Origin: Nonomuraea africana
Lineage (GTDB): Bacteria > Actinomycetota > Actinomycetes > Streptosporangiales > Streptosporangiaceae
Direction: 5' to 3'
NCBI RefSeq assembly: GCF_014873535.1
Contig: NZ_JADBEF010000001.1
Span: forward strand, 372,001 to 436,000
DNA length: 64,000 bases
The notes beneath the pieces are model-generated. The model made no database searches. It saw only the letters and a list, made by a program, of their open reading frames with translations, and was not told the origin of the DNA. Shown here in pieces: positions 44,140-55,491 of the stretch. The translations under genes and the position numbers were made by a program. Position 1 is the stretch's first letter. Each line of letters starts with the position of its first letter.

Positions 44140-45110
44140 CATCGCACGTCATCCCAGGCCATCGAGCTCATCCTCCAGCCGGCGGGCGTCCGTACGAACT
44201 GGGTGGTCTTGCGGCCGGAGCCCTCGAACCACTCTCCGTTGAGGAAACCGGACTTGCGGTACTCGCTGAAGCGGTGCGCGATCGACCCGAAGATCTCGGT
44301 CCGCTCGGCCACCTCCCATTCGGTGAACTCGGTCAACGTCCCGTCGGTCAGAATCTTCTCCCGAGGCTCGATGAACGCCTCGAGGTCGTAGATCACGGGC
44401 TCGGCCCCGACGTTCTTGATGATCGTTCCTTCTGGAATGAACACCTCACGGATGACGTCGAGGTTCGGCCGACGCCGGCCGGTGTTGGTGAACGCGCCGA
44501 GGAAGGCGCGCGTCAGCTGGTCGAGCTCGGGCTTGACGTCGGCGCCCCTTCTATCCGGTTGGACGGATTGCGGCCATTCGGTGGCGAGCACGGACCAGAC
44601 CTGCTTGTCGTGCCGGAGCCCGTCGGTGCCCGGGACGGATTGCCGCAACGTGCCGTCGAGGCTCATACCCAGTCTTTTGGCCACGTTGATGCTGCGCACG
44701 TTGCCGGACAGGGTGCGCCACTCGGCGCGTTTCAACCCGCGCACCCGGAAAGCCCAGTCGATCATCGTATGGACCACCTGGGTGATCAGCCCATGTCCCT
44801 CCGCGGCGGGCTCGAGCCAGCAGCCGATCTCGCATACCCCGAGGGCGGGGTCGAAGCCGACGAACATGGTGCCGCCGACGAGGGCGCCGTCGAGCCAGAT
44901 GCCGTACAGGCGCTGCCGGTCGGCGGCCTGGCCGTCGGCGTAGCGCTGGAGCACCACCCGCGCGGCGTCGAGATCGCCCGCGATGAAGCTCGTGCCCACC
45001 CAGGGGGCGATGTGCATGCGGGCACGGTCCAGGTGGGCGAAGAACTCTTCGGCATGATGCGGCTCGAGCGCACGCAGCTCGGCATTGCCACGCAGCGGGG
45101 TGGCGAACAT
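44139..45110 (-). CDS. GNAT acetyltransferase fused to an NTF2/SnoaL-like domain
   Basis: In this 323-aa protein, residues 1-185 are a RimJ/RimL-type GNAT (ELRALEPHHAEEFFAHLDRA, CEIGCWLEPAAEGHGLITQV with the acetyl-CoA loop, NVRSINVAKRLGMSLDGTL). Residues ~196-323 (REVFIPEGTIIKNVGAEPVI, SIAHRFSEYRKSGFLNGEWF, RTPAGWRMSSMAWDD) are an NTF2-like alpha+beta barrel. No start codon separates them (ADVKPEL uses GTC), so the fusion is genuine in this sequence. The start at 45110 follows GGGGGG. It is divergent from a TetR gene. Confidence 0.75.
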   Translation of the reverse strand: MFATPLRGNAELRALEPHHAEEFFAHLDRARMHIAPWVGTSFIAGDLDAARVVLQRYADGQAADRQRLYGIWLDGALVGGTMFVGFDPALGVCEIGCWLEPAAEGHGLITQVVHTMIDWAFRVRGLKRAEWRTLSGNVRSINVAKRLGMSLDGTLRQSVPGTDGLRHDKQVWSVLATEWPQSVQPDRRGADVKPELDQLTRAFLGAFTNTGRRRPNLDVIREVFIPEGTIIKNVGAEPVIYDLEAFIEPREKILTDGTLTEFTEWEVAERTEIFGSIAHRFSEYRKSGFLNGEWFEGSGRKTTQFVRTPAGWRMSSMAWDDVR

Positions 45111-45147
45111 GGAACCCCCCATTCACATTACGGATGTTTTGCGAACG

Positions 45148-45153
45148 TATCCT
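45148..45153 (+). promoter_or_regulatory. -10 element of a leaderless TetR gene
   Basis: TATCCT lies six bases before ATG 45160, with no Shine-Dalgarno sequence between. The preceding CATTACGGATGTTTTGCGAA may hold the operator shared with the divergent GNAT fusion. Confidence 0.4.
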
Positions 45154-45159
45154 GTCGGC

Positions 45160-45759
45160 ATGCCACGCCACAAGGGAGATCACCACGCCCGCCGCCGCGA
45201 CGTGTCAGCGGCCGTGTGGCGTGTGCTGGCCACGTACGGGTTCGGCGGCCTGACCCTGCGCGCGGTCGCCACCGAGATGGGCGCGACGACCGGACTGCTC
45301 ACGCACTACTTTCCGAACAAGAAGGACCTGGTCGCGTATGCGTTGACGTTGCTGGACGAACACCGTGCGGCACAGCCGAGACGCACCGCGCCAGAAGGGC
45401 TCGCTGCCCTGCGCGCGGTGCTCATGGACACCCTGCCGACCACACCGCAGGCCATAGCGGACAACCGGATCTGGGTCAGCTCGTGGGACGCCGCGCTGGC
45501 CGACCCGGACCTCGCGGCCGGGCACGCGGCCCGCTATGCGCGATCACGCGAGCGGATCCGCCACCATGTGGAGGCGGCGCAGCGCCTGGGGGAGCTGCCG
45601 CCGTCGGATCCGGACGATCTCGCGGTGGCGATCCAATCCTTCGCGCTCGGCCTCATCGTGCAGGCGCTGTTCGACGTGGAGGAATTCCCGCCCCAGCGGC
45701 AGATCCGCCTCCTCGACGGCTACCTGGCCACGCTCTCCACCACAGCCGGGGATCTGTAA
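45160..45759 (+). CDS. TetR family regulator (TetR_C_6/BetI-like)
   Basis: This 199-aa protein has the HTH LTLRAVATEMGATTGLLTHY followed by FPNKKDLVAYALTLLDEHRA at residues ~28-65. The C-terminal domain has NRIWVSSWDAALADPDLA, as in BetI-type regulators. It is probably leaderless. It is divergent from the GNAT fusion gene, which it may regulate. Confidence 0.87.
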   Translation: MPRHKGDHHARRRDVSAAVWRVLATYGFGGLTLRAVATEMGATTGLLTHYFPNKKDLVAYALTLLDEHRAAQPRRTAPEGLAALRAVLMDTLPTTPQAIADNRIWVSSWDAALADPDLAAGHAARYARSRERIRHHVEAAQRLGELPPSDPDDLAVAIQSFALGLIVQALFDVEEFPPQRQIRLLDGYLATLSTTAGDL

Positions 45760-45829
45760 GCCGCATGTGTCGCGGATCACTTCTGCCTCATGTCACGGAC
45801 AGACGGGCAACTTGCGTCTGGGGGTCGTC

Positions 45830-46019
45830 AGTAGGTAGCGGCATCCTTGTCCCATCTCCCATTGGCAGCAACCGCAGACGCGGCGAAGGCGTTCGCGACG
45901 GTCAGATAGGCCAGGCGAAGAGGACAGTCGGTTCTCCTTCCGCGTGGCCGGAGCTCGCGCGCGCCATGCGAAGCCCTGCAAGGCCACGACCTGGGCGGAT
46001 GACATTATCGGCAGGCACA
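45830..46019 (-). mobile_element. Second end stub of an IS related to copy 3
   Basis: From the outer end at 46019 (TGTGCCTGCCGATAATG on the minus strand) it runs leftward into a decayed transposase start (RLAYLTVANAFAA, then KDAA after shifts). It has the same orientation as the stub ending at 43984, so two direct stubs flank the GNAT/TetR pair. Confidence 0.55.
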
Positions 46020-46573
46020 GAGCTGGTGGGCCTGGGCTTCGCGCTCGCCCCATCGACGGTGTGGGCGATCCTCAAGGCCGCTGGGATCGACCCGTCTCCT
46101 CAGCGTGCGGGGCCGGCGTGGCGCGAGTTCCTTGCCGGCCAGGCCAAGACGATTCTGGCTGTGGACTTCTTCCACGTGGATACGGTGTTCCTGCGTCGCT
46201 TGTATGTGCTGTTCTTCATCGAGCATGGCACGCGGCGGGTCCATGTGGTTGGCGTGACGGCGAACCCGACCGGAACGTGGGTTGTGCAGCAGGCCCGCAA
46301 CCTGCTCATGGAACTACAGGAACGGGCCGTCGAGGCGCGGGTCCTGGTCCGGGATCGGGATGCGAAGTTCACGACGATGTTCGACGCGGTCTTCGCCTCG
46401 ATCGGAGTAAGCGTCATCACGACACCGGTGCGGGCGCCACGTGCGAACGCGATTGCCGAGCGGTGGATTGGTAGCGTCCGCCGCGAATGCCTGGACCGGA
46501 TCCTGATCATCGGTGAGCGGCACCTGCGACACGTCCTGTCGCAGTACGCCGATCACTACAACCGTCATCGACC
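46020..46573 (+). pseudogene. Integrase-core transposase, middle and C-terminal part
   Basis: ELVGLGFALAPSTVWAILKA, AVDFFHVDTVFLRRLYVLFF, VLVRDRDAKFTTMFDAVFAS and RAPRANAIAERWIGSVRREC give the complete DDE core, ending YADHYNRHRP. The N-terminus is cut by the IS stub. The C-terminus is cut at 46573, where GntR coding on the other strand begins. It is closest to copy 2. Confidence 0.7.
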
Positions 46574-46657
46574 CATGAGCAGCCGCTCGCCCGGCTTGAG
46601 CTCGCCGGACAGGATCGCCTCTCGCAGCTGGCGGTCGACCCACTCGGAACGGGTCAT
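46572..46657 (-). pseudogene. GntR regulator N-terminal stub
   Basis: MTRSEWVDRQLREAILSGEL followed by KPGERLLMG is the start of a FadR-type GntR winged helix. It begins 23 bases after the esterase-SnoaL chimera stop and is destroyed after 28 residues by the transposase fragment. Confidence 0.6.
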
Positions 46658-46679
46658 CGGCGGCCTGCCGGCCGCGATG

Positions 46680-47903
<1,224 letters not shown>

Positions 47904-47922
47904 CGGCGCCGGCGGGTGCGAA

Positions 47923-48378
47923 TCACGCCAGGTCCATCTCCCGGTCTTGGGCTGCTCCTTGCCGATCTTTTTTCCGCGCTGCCAAGATGATGAGTGCCCC
48001 GGAGACGACCCCGGCGAAGTACGGGGATGGCACAAGAAGGACGCCGCCCAGCACACACCATGTCGCGAGGCCCCAGCCGATCCAGGCGGGCACAGCCACC
48101 CTGCGTCCAGCGAGGTGCCATGTCAGGCCACCCAAAAGAACGAGGGGCACGGAGAAGCCTCCCGGACCGGCCCAGAAGGTGATCTTGTTCTGAAGGGACT
48201 CCACCGGCTCAACGGCGCCCCCATCGGTGAGCACGAGAGGGACCGCTGCCCACATCCCCCGATCCACCCAGCCGGTGATGGCTTCCCAGTCGACCAGTGC
48301 CAGCAAGGACAGGTGTCCTATGCCCAGCACGAGCATGATCCCGCTCGCCCAGCGGAGCAGCCGCTTTCTGGAGTTCAT
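47923..48378 (-). CDS. DUF6463-like small membrane protein
   Basis: This 151-aa protein has four TM segments: WASGIMLVLGIGHLSLLALV, the loop DWEAITGWVDRGMWAAVPLV, FSVPLVLLGGLTWHLAGRRV and GLATWCVLGGVLLVPSPYFA. It is like DUF6463. GAAGGGACG precedes the ATG. It is not obviously linked functionally to neighbours. Confidence 0.7.
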   Translation of the reverse strand: MNSRKRLLRWASGIMLVLGIGHLSLLALVDWEAITGWVDRGMWAAVPLVLTDGGAVEPVESLQNKITFWAGPGGFSVPLVLLGGLTWHLAGRRVAVPAWIGWGLATWCVLGGVLLVPSPYFAGVVSGALIILAARKKDRQGAAQDREMDLA

Positions 48379-48451
48379 CGTGACGTCCCTTCTTGGTACT
48401 CCGCCTCCGCATGGCTGCGGTCGCGCCAGGCTTGTTCCGATTGCGGCAGGT

Positions 48452-50383
48452 TCACGAGAGCCCTCTTTCGGCCATCATGGCCATCAGCGTCATCTGGTCC
48501 AGCTGGGGTGTGGTGGTGGGGTCGAGTTCGCGGTAGCGGCGGTAGAGGTTGACCACGATCCGCTCGGCGTCCAGCCAGGTGACGTACTCGTCGAGGTCCA
48601 CTGCGGCGAGCGCCTCGGAGTAGGACAGGCCGCGGGCGTGGGCGGCGTCCGCCTGCGCGACCACGTGGGTGAGGTAGCCGCGCACCGCGCGGATCCCGTC
48701 GGGGTCGGTGATCGGGCCGTGGCCGGGGACGATCGTGCTGGCGCCGGTGTCGATCATCTTGTCGCAGGCGGCGATCCAGTTGGCGATCGGGCCGCTCCAC
48801 ACGATCGGGGTGCAGCCGACGAACAGCAGGTCGCCCGCGAAGAGCACGCCCGTGTCCGGCACGTGCACGACTGAGTCGGCGCCGGTGTGGGCGGGGCCGA
48901 GGTTCATCACCCGCACCTCGCGGCCGCCGACGTCGAGGGTCAGTTCCCATTCATAGGTCAGGTCGGGCAGCCGCAGGCGGATGCCGCTGAAGTCGAAGGC
49001 ACCGAAGCGTTCGCGAAAGTAGCCGGTCGCCGGTCCCATGTCCGCGACCTGGGTGGCGGTCAGCATCTCAGGAGGCATCTCATGCCGCATCTCGGTGCAG
49101 GTGGCCTCCGCGGCGATGATCTGTACCTCCTCGTCCAGCAGTTGGTTGCCGTGGGTGTGGTCGCCGTTGGAGTGGGTGATGACGGCGTGGGTGAGCGGGT
49201 GCCGATCGGTGATGCCGCGCATGGCGTCCAACATCTCGGCCGTCAGCGGCAGGTCGAACAGCGTGTCGACCAGGAGGGAGGCGCCTTCGCCCGCGATTAG
49301 TCCCGCGTTGCTCCAGCCGTACCCGCCATCGGGCAGCAGCCAGGCCCACACGCCCGCGCCGACCTCGTGCAGGCCGCGCGTGTAGGGCAGTTTCGACGGG
49401 GCGCGGTTGACGCGCGGGCGTGGCGTCCGCCGGTCGGGGTTGTGCCGGGGGGTCAGCAGGTACGGCGCGGCGGACGCGCGGACGGTCTGGCGGGTACGGC
49501 CCAGCCCCTCGACCGTCAGCTCGACGACGTCGCCGTCCCGCAACCAGCCGGGGAAGGCGGCCGGATCGGTGAGGGACAGGTGCTCGATGAGGCAGCAGCC
49601 GGGTACCGTACCCGAACCGAACACGTCACCGGGCAGCAGGTCCACACCGCGCGAGGCGTAGGAGATGACCTCGCCGAAGCTCCAGTCCATGGCGTCGGTA
49701 CGGCCCGAGCCGATGGTCCTCCCGTTGACCTTCGCCTCGACCCGCAGGGCGAGCCTGCCGTCGCGGCGGTAGGGCTCCAGCTCGTCCGGGGTGACCAGGT
49801 ACGGACCGAGCGTGGTCGCGCCGTCCTTGCCCTTGGCCTGGCCGATCGCCAGCGGCGTCTCGCGCATCTGGAGGTCGCGTGCCGACCAGTCGTTGTAGAT
49901 GGTGTAGCCGATGATGTGCTCCTCAGCCTGCTCCGGCGTGAGGTCCCGGCCGCCCGGGCCGATGACCGCGGCGATCTCCAGCTCGAAGTCGAACCAGGCG
50001 CTGCCGGGCGAGATCGTCACATCGTCGTACGGGCCGGCGATCGTCGAGGGGCAGGCGAAGTAGAAGGCCGGGATCTGGTACCAGGCGTCCTTGAGCGTGC
50101 GTGGCTGACCGGCGGCCTGCAGGCAGTTGCGCATGTGGTCCAGGAAGCACAGGCAGTCGCGGACCGAGGGCGGGCGCGGGATCGGCGCGCGCAGCCTGGC
50201 CTCGGTCAGCGGAACCGTCTGTGCCGCCGAGGCCAGGGCCGCTTCCCCGGTCGCTCTCAGCTCCTCGGCGCCCCTGCCGATGAGCTCGATCAGGCTGACG
50301 TGCGATGCGGCGGGATGGATCCGGTCTTCGCCGATCACGCCGACGCGGTCTCCGTTGTCCGTCGCGTAGGTCACCCAACGCAT
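48452..50383 (-). CDS. Fumarylacetoacetate hydrolase-like / MBL-fold fusion protein
   Basis: This 643-aa protein has two domains. Residues 1-300 are FAH: GSAWFDFELEIAAVIGPGGR (acidic metal ligands), YTIYNDWSARDLQMRE and VFGSGTVPGCCLIEHLSL. Residues ~325-643 are an MBL domain with THSNGDHTHGNQLL (HxxxDH-type motif with Asn), GPAHTGADSVVHVPDTGVLF and AGDLLFVGCTPIVWSG. FAH enzymes cleave C-C bonds of acylpyruvates; an MBL partner could hydrolyse the lactone or ester before or after. It is divergent from a TetR gene 82 bases away. Confidence 0.85.
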   Translation of the reverse strand: MRWVTYATDNGDRVGVIGEDRIHPAASHVSLIELIGRGAEELRATGEAALASAAQTVPLTEARLRAPIPRPPSVRDCLCFLDHMRNCLQAAGQPRTLKDAWYQIPAFYFACPSTIAGPYDDVTISPGSAWFDFELEIAAVIGPGGRDLTPEQAEEHIIGYTIYNDWSARDLQMRETPLAIGQAKGKDGATTLGPYLVTPDELEPYRRDGRLALRVEAKVNGRTIGSGRTDAMDWSFGEVISYASRGVDLLPGDVFGSGTVPGCCLIEHLSLTDPAAFPGWLRDGDVVELTVEGLGRTRQTVRASAAPYLLTPRHNPDRRTPRPRVNRAPSKLPYTRGLHEVGAGVWAWLLPDGGYGWSNAGLIAGEGASLLVDTLFDLPLTAEMLDAMRGITDRHPLTHAVITHSNGDHTHGNQLLDEEVQIIAAEATCTEMRHEMPPEMLTATQVADMGPATGYFRERFGAFDFSGIRLRLPDLTYEWELTLDVGGREVRVMNLGPAHTGADSVVHVPDTGVLFAGDLLFVGCTPIVWSGPIANWIAACDKMIDTGASTIVPGHGPITDPDGIRAVRGYLTHVVAQADAAHARGLSYSEALAAVDLDEYVTWLDAERIVVNLYRRYRELDPTTTPQLDQMTLMAMMAERGLS

Positions 50384-50465
50384 GGAGAACCTCCTTGAGT
50401 TCTATGTTCGCCAACACAGGCTATATCGGGCAGCATTTGGTCTGCCATCCGGCATACCTGGTTAG

Positions 50466-51047
50466 ATGGACCGCATGGCCACGCGACGTATCGAGAGGAC
50501 TCAAGAGTCCCGCCGACTGCTGGTGGCGGCCGCCGCCGAGCTCTTCGCCGAGAAGGGATACCGGCAGACGAGCTTCATCGACATCGCCGACAAGGCCGGC
50601 ATCAGCCGCGGCTCCATCCCCTGGCACTTCGGCAACAAGCTGGGCCTGCTGGAAGCGGTGGTCGACGACCAGCTCCAGACCGTGCTGACCGGTTTCCCCT
50701 CGTCCCCAGGCGAACTCCCCGGCGACTCGCTGGACCAGGTCATGAGCTTCATCCGCCTGCCTGCCACGCGCTTGTTCATCACTCTGCTCGCCGAGGTCGT
50801 GGAGGTCGACTCGCCGATCCGCGAGCACTATGCGCGGCTGCATGCAGCGCTCCGTCAGACGGTACGGGCCCGAATACCGGCGGAGGCGCTACCCCCGGGA
50901 ACCACCCCGGAGGCGTTCACAGTCCTGCTGGTGGGGGCCATCATCGGCGTTCACGCCCAGTGGCGGGTCGCTCCCGAGGCGGTGGACCTCGAGGCCGTCC
51001 GCGCCGCAATCCGCGCCCTGCTGCCGGCGGGCCTCCGCCAGCCCTGA
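50466..51047 (+). CDS. TetR family regulator
   Basis: This 193-aa protein has LLVAAAAELFAEKGYRQTSF, IDIADKAGISRGSIPWHFGN and KLGLLEAVVDDQL at residues 14-63. Its C-terminal domain is of a generic TetR type. The start may be ATG 50466 or the ATG nine bases later. It is divergent from the FAH-MBL fusion, its probable target. An IS lies 146 bases downstream. Confidence 0.87.
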   Translation: MDRMATRRIERTQESRRLLVAAAAELFAEKGYRQTSFIDIADKAGISRGSIPWHFGNKLGLLEAVVDDQLQTVLTGFPSSPGELPGDSLDQVMSFIRLPATRLFITLLAEVVEVDSPIREHYARLHAALRQTVRARIPAEALPPGTTPEAFTVLLVGAIIGVHAQWRVAPEAVDLEAVRAAIRALLPAGLRQP

Positions 51048-51192
51048 CACCGCGCCGCCTTCACGGCTCACGGCACCCCTGGCGCATCCCTCCGCAGGTG
51101 AGCGCGGCGAGCCTGCCCAGCCCGCTCCGGGCGTTGACCAGGCGGGGCTCATCACTGAGTGTCGAACGGCGGACGATCCATCCCTACAGATC

Positions 51193-52420
51193 TGCGGGTG
51201 CCGAAAATTCATCCGCGCAGGCCAGAGTGCTGACTGGTGATCACGTACCTCGGATCTTGGAGTCGTGAGGCTTACGTCGCCGCGGCATGATGACCTGTCG
51301 TGCTGCTGCGCCTGGTCTACCTCACCGTGACAACCGTCTTCGCGTTCATGCGGCTGCTGCCGGAAAGCGATCGTGACAAGGAGATCGAGATCCTGGTGCT
51401 GCGGCACCAGGTGGCGGTCCTGCAGCGCCAGGTGGCCAAGCCCGCCCTCACGCCCGGCGACCGCTTCCTGCTCGCCGGACTGCTCGGCCACCTGTCGATG
51501 GACAAACTGCGCCACCTCACGCTGCTGGTACGCCCGGAGACCATCCTGCGCTGGCACCGCGATCTGCTCAGACGCGGCCACTCCGCAGCCTGCACGCCTC
51601 GGCGCCGAGGACGGCCGCGCACCATCTCCTCCATCCGCCTGCTGGTGCTGCGCCTGGCTCGGGAGAACCCCTCCTGGGGGTACCGGCGCATCCACGGCGA
51701 GCTGGCCGCGCTCGCTATCACGGTCGCCGCCTCCACCGTGTGGGAACCTTGAAGGTTCACGGCATCGACCCAGCCCCCGAGCGGCAGCACACCACCTGGT
51801 CCGGCTTCCTGCGCAGCCAGGCGGATGCGTTGCTGGCTTGTGACTTCTTCGAGGTCCGCACCTTGACCGGGGGCACGGCTGTACGTCATGGCCGTCATTG
51901 AGCACGCCACCCGGCGTGTCCGGATCCTCGGCGCCACCGTGCACCCCACCGGCCAGTGGGTCACCCAGCTCGGACGGAACCTCATCATGGACCTGCAAGA
52001 GGCGGGCAGCGCGGCCAGGTTCCTCATCCGTGACCGCGATGCGAAGTTCTCTGCGGCCTTCGACGCCGCGCTGGCTGATGCCGGGATTCGAGTCGTCACG
52101 ACTGGTATCCGGATTCCCCGGATGAACGCCATCATGGAGCGGTGGATCCAGACCTGCCGGCGTGAACTGCTGGACCGCACCTTGATCTGGAACCAGCGCC
52201 ACCTGCTTCATGCCCTACGCGAGTTCGAGACGTTCTACAACGGTCACCGGCCACACCGGACCCTCCGGTAGGCCGCCCCGCTCCGACCGCTCCCCGGCCC
52301 GGGCGCCGACCGAGCCCAGATCGCTCAGCTCGACGTCCGTCGACATGATCGTCTGGGCGGTGTCCTCAGGGCGTACCGACATGCCGCTTGACCTGAACGG
52401 ATGAATTTTCGGCACCCGCA
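51193..52420 (+). mobile_element. Insertion sequence copy 4, complete ends
   Basis: The 1228-bp element has perfect 23-bp inverted repeats at 51193-51215 and 52398-52420, starting TGCGGGTGCCGAAAATTC. It abuts, base to base, a 307-bp right-end piece of copy 3, so it inserted into or recombined with that copy. Confidence 0.88.
51300..52391 (+). pseudogene. Integrase-core transposase of IS copy 4, broken
   Basis: The N-part (LLRLVYLTVTTVFAFMRLLP, EIEILVLRHQVAVLQRQV, WGYRRIHGELAALAITVAAS) breaks at 51752 after STVWEP. The core (LACDFFEV, VIEHATRRVRILGATVHPTG, RFLIRDRDAKFSAAFDAALA, RMNAIMERWIQTCRRELLD) is in another frame from about 51880. A TAG at 52269-52271 interrupts HRPHRTLR-AAPLRPL before the natural end RHDRLGGVLRAYRHAA at 52391. 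Confidence 0.75.
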
Positions 52421-52727
52421 ATGCCGCGGATGAACTCCATCATGGAGCGATGGATCCAGACCTGCCGGCGCGAGCTGCTGGACCGAACCTTGATCTGGAA
52501 CTAGCGCCACCTTCTGTATGCGCTGCGCGAGTTCGAGACCTTCTACAACGAACACCGGCCCCACCGGGCTCTCCAACATGCTGCCCGCTTCGACCGCTCT
52601 CCGACTCCGACATCGACGCTGCCTCGATCACCCTGTTCGACGTCCGCCGACGTGATCGACTCGGAGGTGTCCTGAAGGAGTACCGGCACGTGGCTTGACC
52701 TGGCCGGATGATTAATCGGCACCCGCA
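52421..52727 (+). mobile_element. Right-end fragment of IS copy 3 type
   Basis: It matches 23019-23326 almost base for base. The differences I see are a C-to-T change making a TAG (in LIWNxRHLL, near 52502) and one missing C in a CCCC run near 52583. It ends in the same TGCGGGTGCC terminal repeat. It is a direct repeat of about 307 bp, 29 kb apart. Confidence 0.85.
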
Positions 52728-52931
52728 ACCACGCCAGCTCCAAAGATCCACAGCTTGGCGTACGTTCTTGCTCCGTGCGGGCCGCGTCCTACCTCGAGTG
52801 TCGCCGGAGCTTCGAGACTCTTGGATCTAGGTGGCGGTTGGGGACACGCTCGCGAGAAGACCCCCGTATCCCGAAGTCGAGAAGAAGCGTGGGCCGGCAC
52901 AGGCCGGCCGCGCTCCCGGGGTCCGTCCGGG

Positions 52932-53816
<885 letters not shown>

Positions 53817-54095
53817 TCAGACCGTGTTGACCGTCTATGCCGGGACTTCTCCGTGAAAGCGAGACCCGGGTCACGTTGACGCCGCGCCGGGGATCGGCTC
53901 TGCGTTGCCCGACGGTCCCGCTTGTGATGCCCGGCACCAGCGGGAACGATTCTCCGAACGCCATCCTCCCAAGTAATTTTCAGGCCAGATTCTCCGCCCG
54001 ACCATCACCGCCCTGGCTCACCGCCACTCCTGCCCACGCTTCTTGGTTGCCCGCCACCACCACCGCTGGTGCGGGGTCAGAACCGGTAGCGGAGC

Positions 54096-54227
54096 ATGCG
54101 CAAGCGGCTGGCCGAATGCCAGGACGAACTGCTGGCTCCGCTGTCACCCGAGGAGCGACAGCACACGATCGCGCCACTGATCGTTCCATTGCTCCCCGAG
54201 AGCCTACGCCCGGGGACTCGCTGTTGA
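54096..54227 (+). pseudogene. MarR regulator C-terminal remnant
   Basis: MRKRLAECQDELLAPLSPEE followed by RQHTIAPLI resembles the C-terminal dimerisation helix of MarR proteins (ELLAPLSPEER). It lacks the DNA-binding part. Confidence 0.4.
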
Positions 54228-54285
54228 GCTCCAGAAGGATCTGGTCTGGCAGAACGAGGAACCCGGCTGGCCTGGCCACTGGAAG

Positions 54286-54800
54286 GTGGGCGACAAGAAA
54301 CTCATGTCCCCTCTTTGGGGTCTGACGGCTGCTGCGCTGGAGTTCTTCCGGCAGTACGCAGGGCCCGAGAGCTACTGGACCGAGCGCGCAAACCAGATCT
54401 ACGCCGAGAAGGGTGACTACCAGTCACTCGAGACTGGCATTCATGCGATCGCGGACTTGCTGAGAGCCTGGTGCGACCAGGTCGAGGCGGGTATCACAGA
54501 GATTCTCGGCGCGCATGCTTGGCAGGAGTACGGCGAGGCCAGGACCGACCTCATGGAACAAGCTCGCCGGCTGCTCGAGGATCGGAAGACCCACCCTGCA
54601 GGGGAGTGGATGAGGCAGTCCGAGCAGGTGCTCGCACGGGTGCTGGAGTGCGTCGAGCGGATCGAGGCGCGTGTCATCGACCTGGAGCGGCGCTTGGGCG
54701 GCGAGGTGGAGGTGCGCACCTTTGACGGGCGCGTGCGCACCTTCGACCTTCCGAGGGCAGGTGTCGAGCGGGGCCGGTCGATATGTGACGTTCGTTGCCC
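54286..54800 (+). pseudogene. Unrecognised helical protein, 3' end lost
   Basis: The frame LWGLTAAALEFFRQYAGPES, WTERANQIYAEKGDYQSLET and AGITEILGAHAWQEYGEART, then RIEARVIDLERRLGGEVEVR, is a coherent mixed helix/coiled-coil sequence of about 165 residues. It may extend upstream in frame (LAVELQKDLVWQNEEPGWPG). I do not recognise the family. Past 54800 the frame stays open by chance through a DUF5996 remnant into the VOC gene, so its true end is missing. Confidence 0.4.
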
Positions 54801-54877
54801 GGCTAACCCCCGTCCGGCCGGGTATGACCCCCTTGCGCGAGAACGGCGCACGACCGATCCGGCCGAGGGGGACGGCG

Positions 54878-55034
54878 ATGGGACGGCAGGTCTGGCCGCG
54901 GCTGCGCGTGGCCGAGTGGCACGAGACCCGCGACACCTTGCAACGAGGCCGCCGCCGAGCTCGCCCACTGGGACCGGGACGCCCTGGAGGCCGACCCCGC
55001 CCGCTGGGCGCACAAAGCGCACCACAACCTGTGA
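54878..55034 (+). pseudogene. DUF5996 remnant with internal deletion
   Basis: MGRQVWPRLRVAEWHETRDT matches the DUF5996 N-terminus. After a shift near 54940, NEAAAELAHWDRDALEADPA and a stop matches its C-terminus. The ~230 residues between are gone. Confidence 0.5.
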
Positions 55035-55044
55035 GGGGATGAGC

Positions 55045-55491
55045 ATGGTCGACCGCGAACAGCTGCCCGCGCCCGTCGAGGGGCTCGTGGTCACGCACTT
55101 CCTGACCGTCCGGGACGTGGCCCGCTCGCGCGCGTTCTACGCGGACGTCCTGGGCGGCGAGGTCGTCCTTGAAGAGAACCCGGCGATCGTGAAGGTCGCC
55201 AACACGTGGATCATCATGAACCCCGGTGGCGGCCCCACCCCGGACAAACCGGACGTCACGCTGCGGGCGCCCGAGCCCGGCGACCCGGTGACCGCGTTCA
55301 TGAACGTCCGCGTCGCCGACATCGCCGCCTTCCACACGCACGCGACGTCGCTCGGCGTCCGGTTCCTCACCGAGCCGATCGACCGCAAGGCCGAGATCCG
55401 CTGCTACATGCGCGACCCGGACGGGCACCTCATCGAGGTCGGCCAGGCCACCGGCATGCTGCACGGCGTCTACGCCGACTCGCCCGCCTGA
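55045..55491 (+). CDS. VOC (glyoxalase-like) family protein
   Basis: This 148-aa protein has two beta-alpha-beta-beta-beta units: VVTHFLTVRDVARSRAFYAD, LGGEVVLEENPAIVKVANTW, TAFMNVRVADIAAFHTHATS and IRCYMRDPDGHLIEVGQATG with the terminal Glu metal ligand. VOC proteins include glyoxalases, dioxygenases and antibiotic-binding proteins. ATG 55045 is preferred (AGGGG spaced six to seven bases). Confidence 0.8.
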   Translation: MVDREQLPAPVEGLVVTHFLTVRDVARSRAFYADVLGGEVVLEENPAIVKVANTWIIMNPGGGPTPDKPDVTLRAPEPGDPVTAFMNVRVADIAAFHTHATSLGVRFLTEPIDRKAEIRCYMRDPDGHLIEVGQATGMLHGVYADSPA

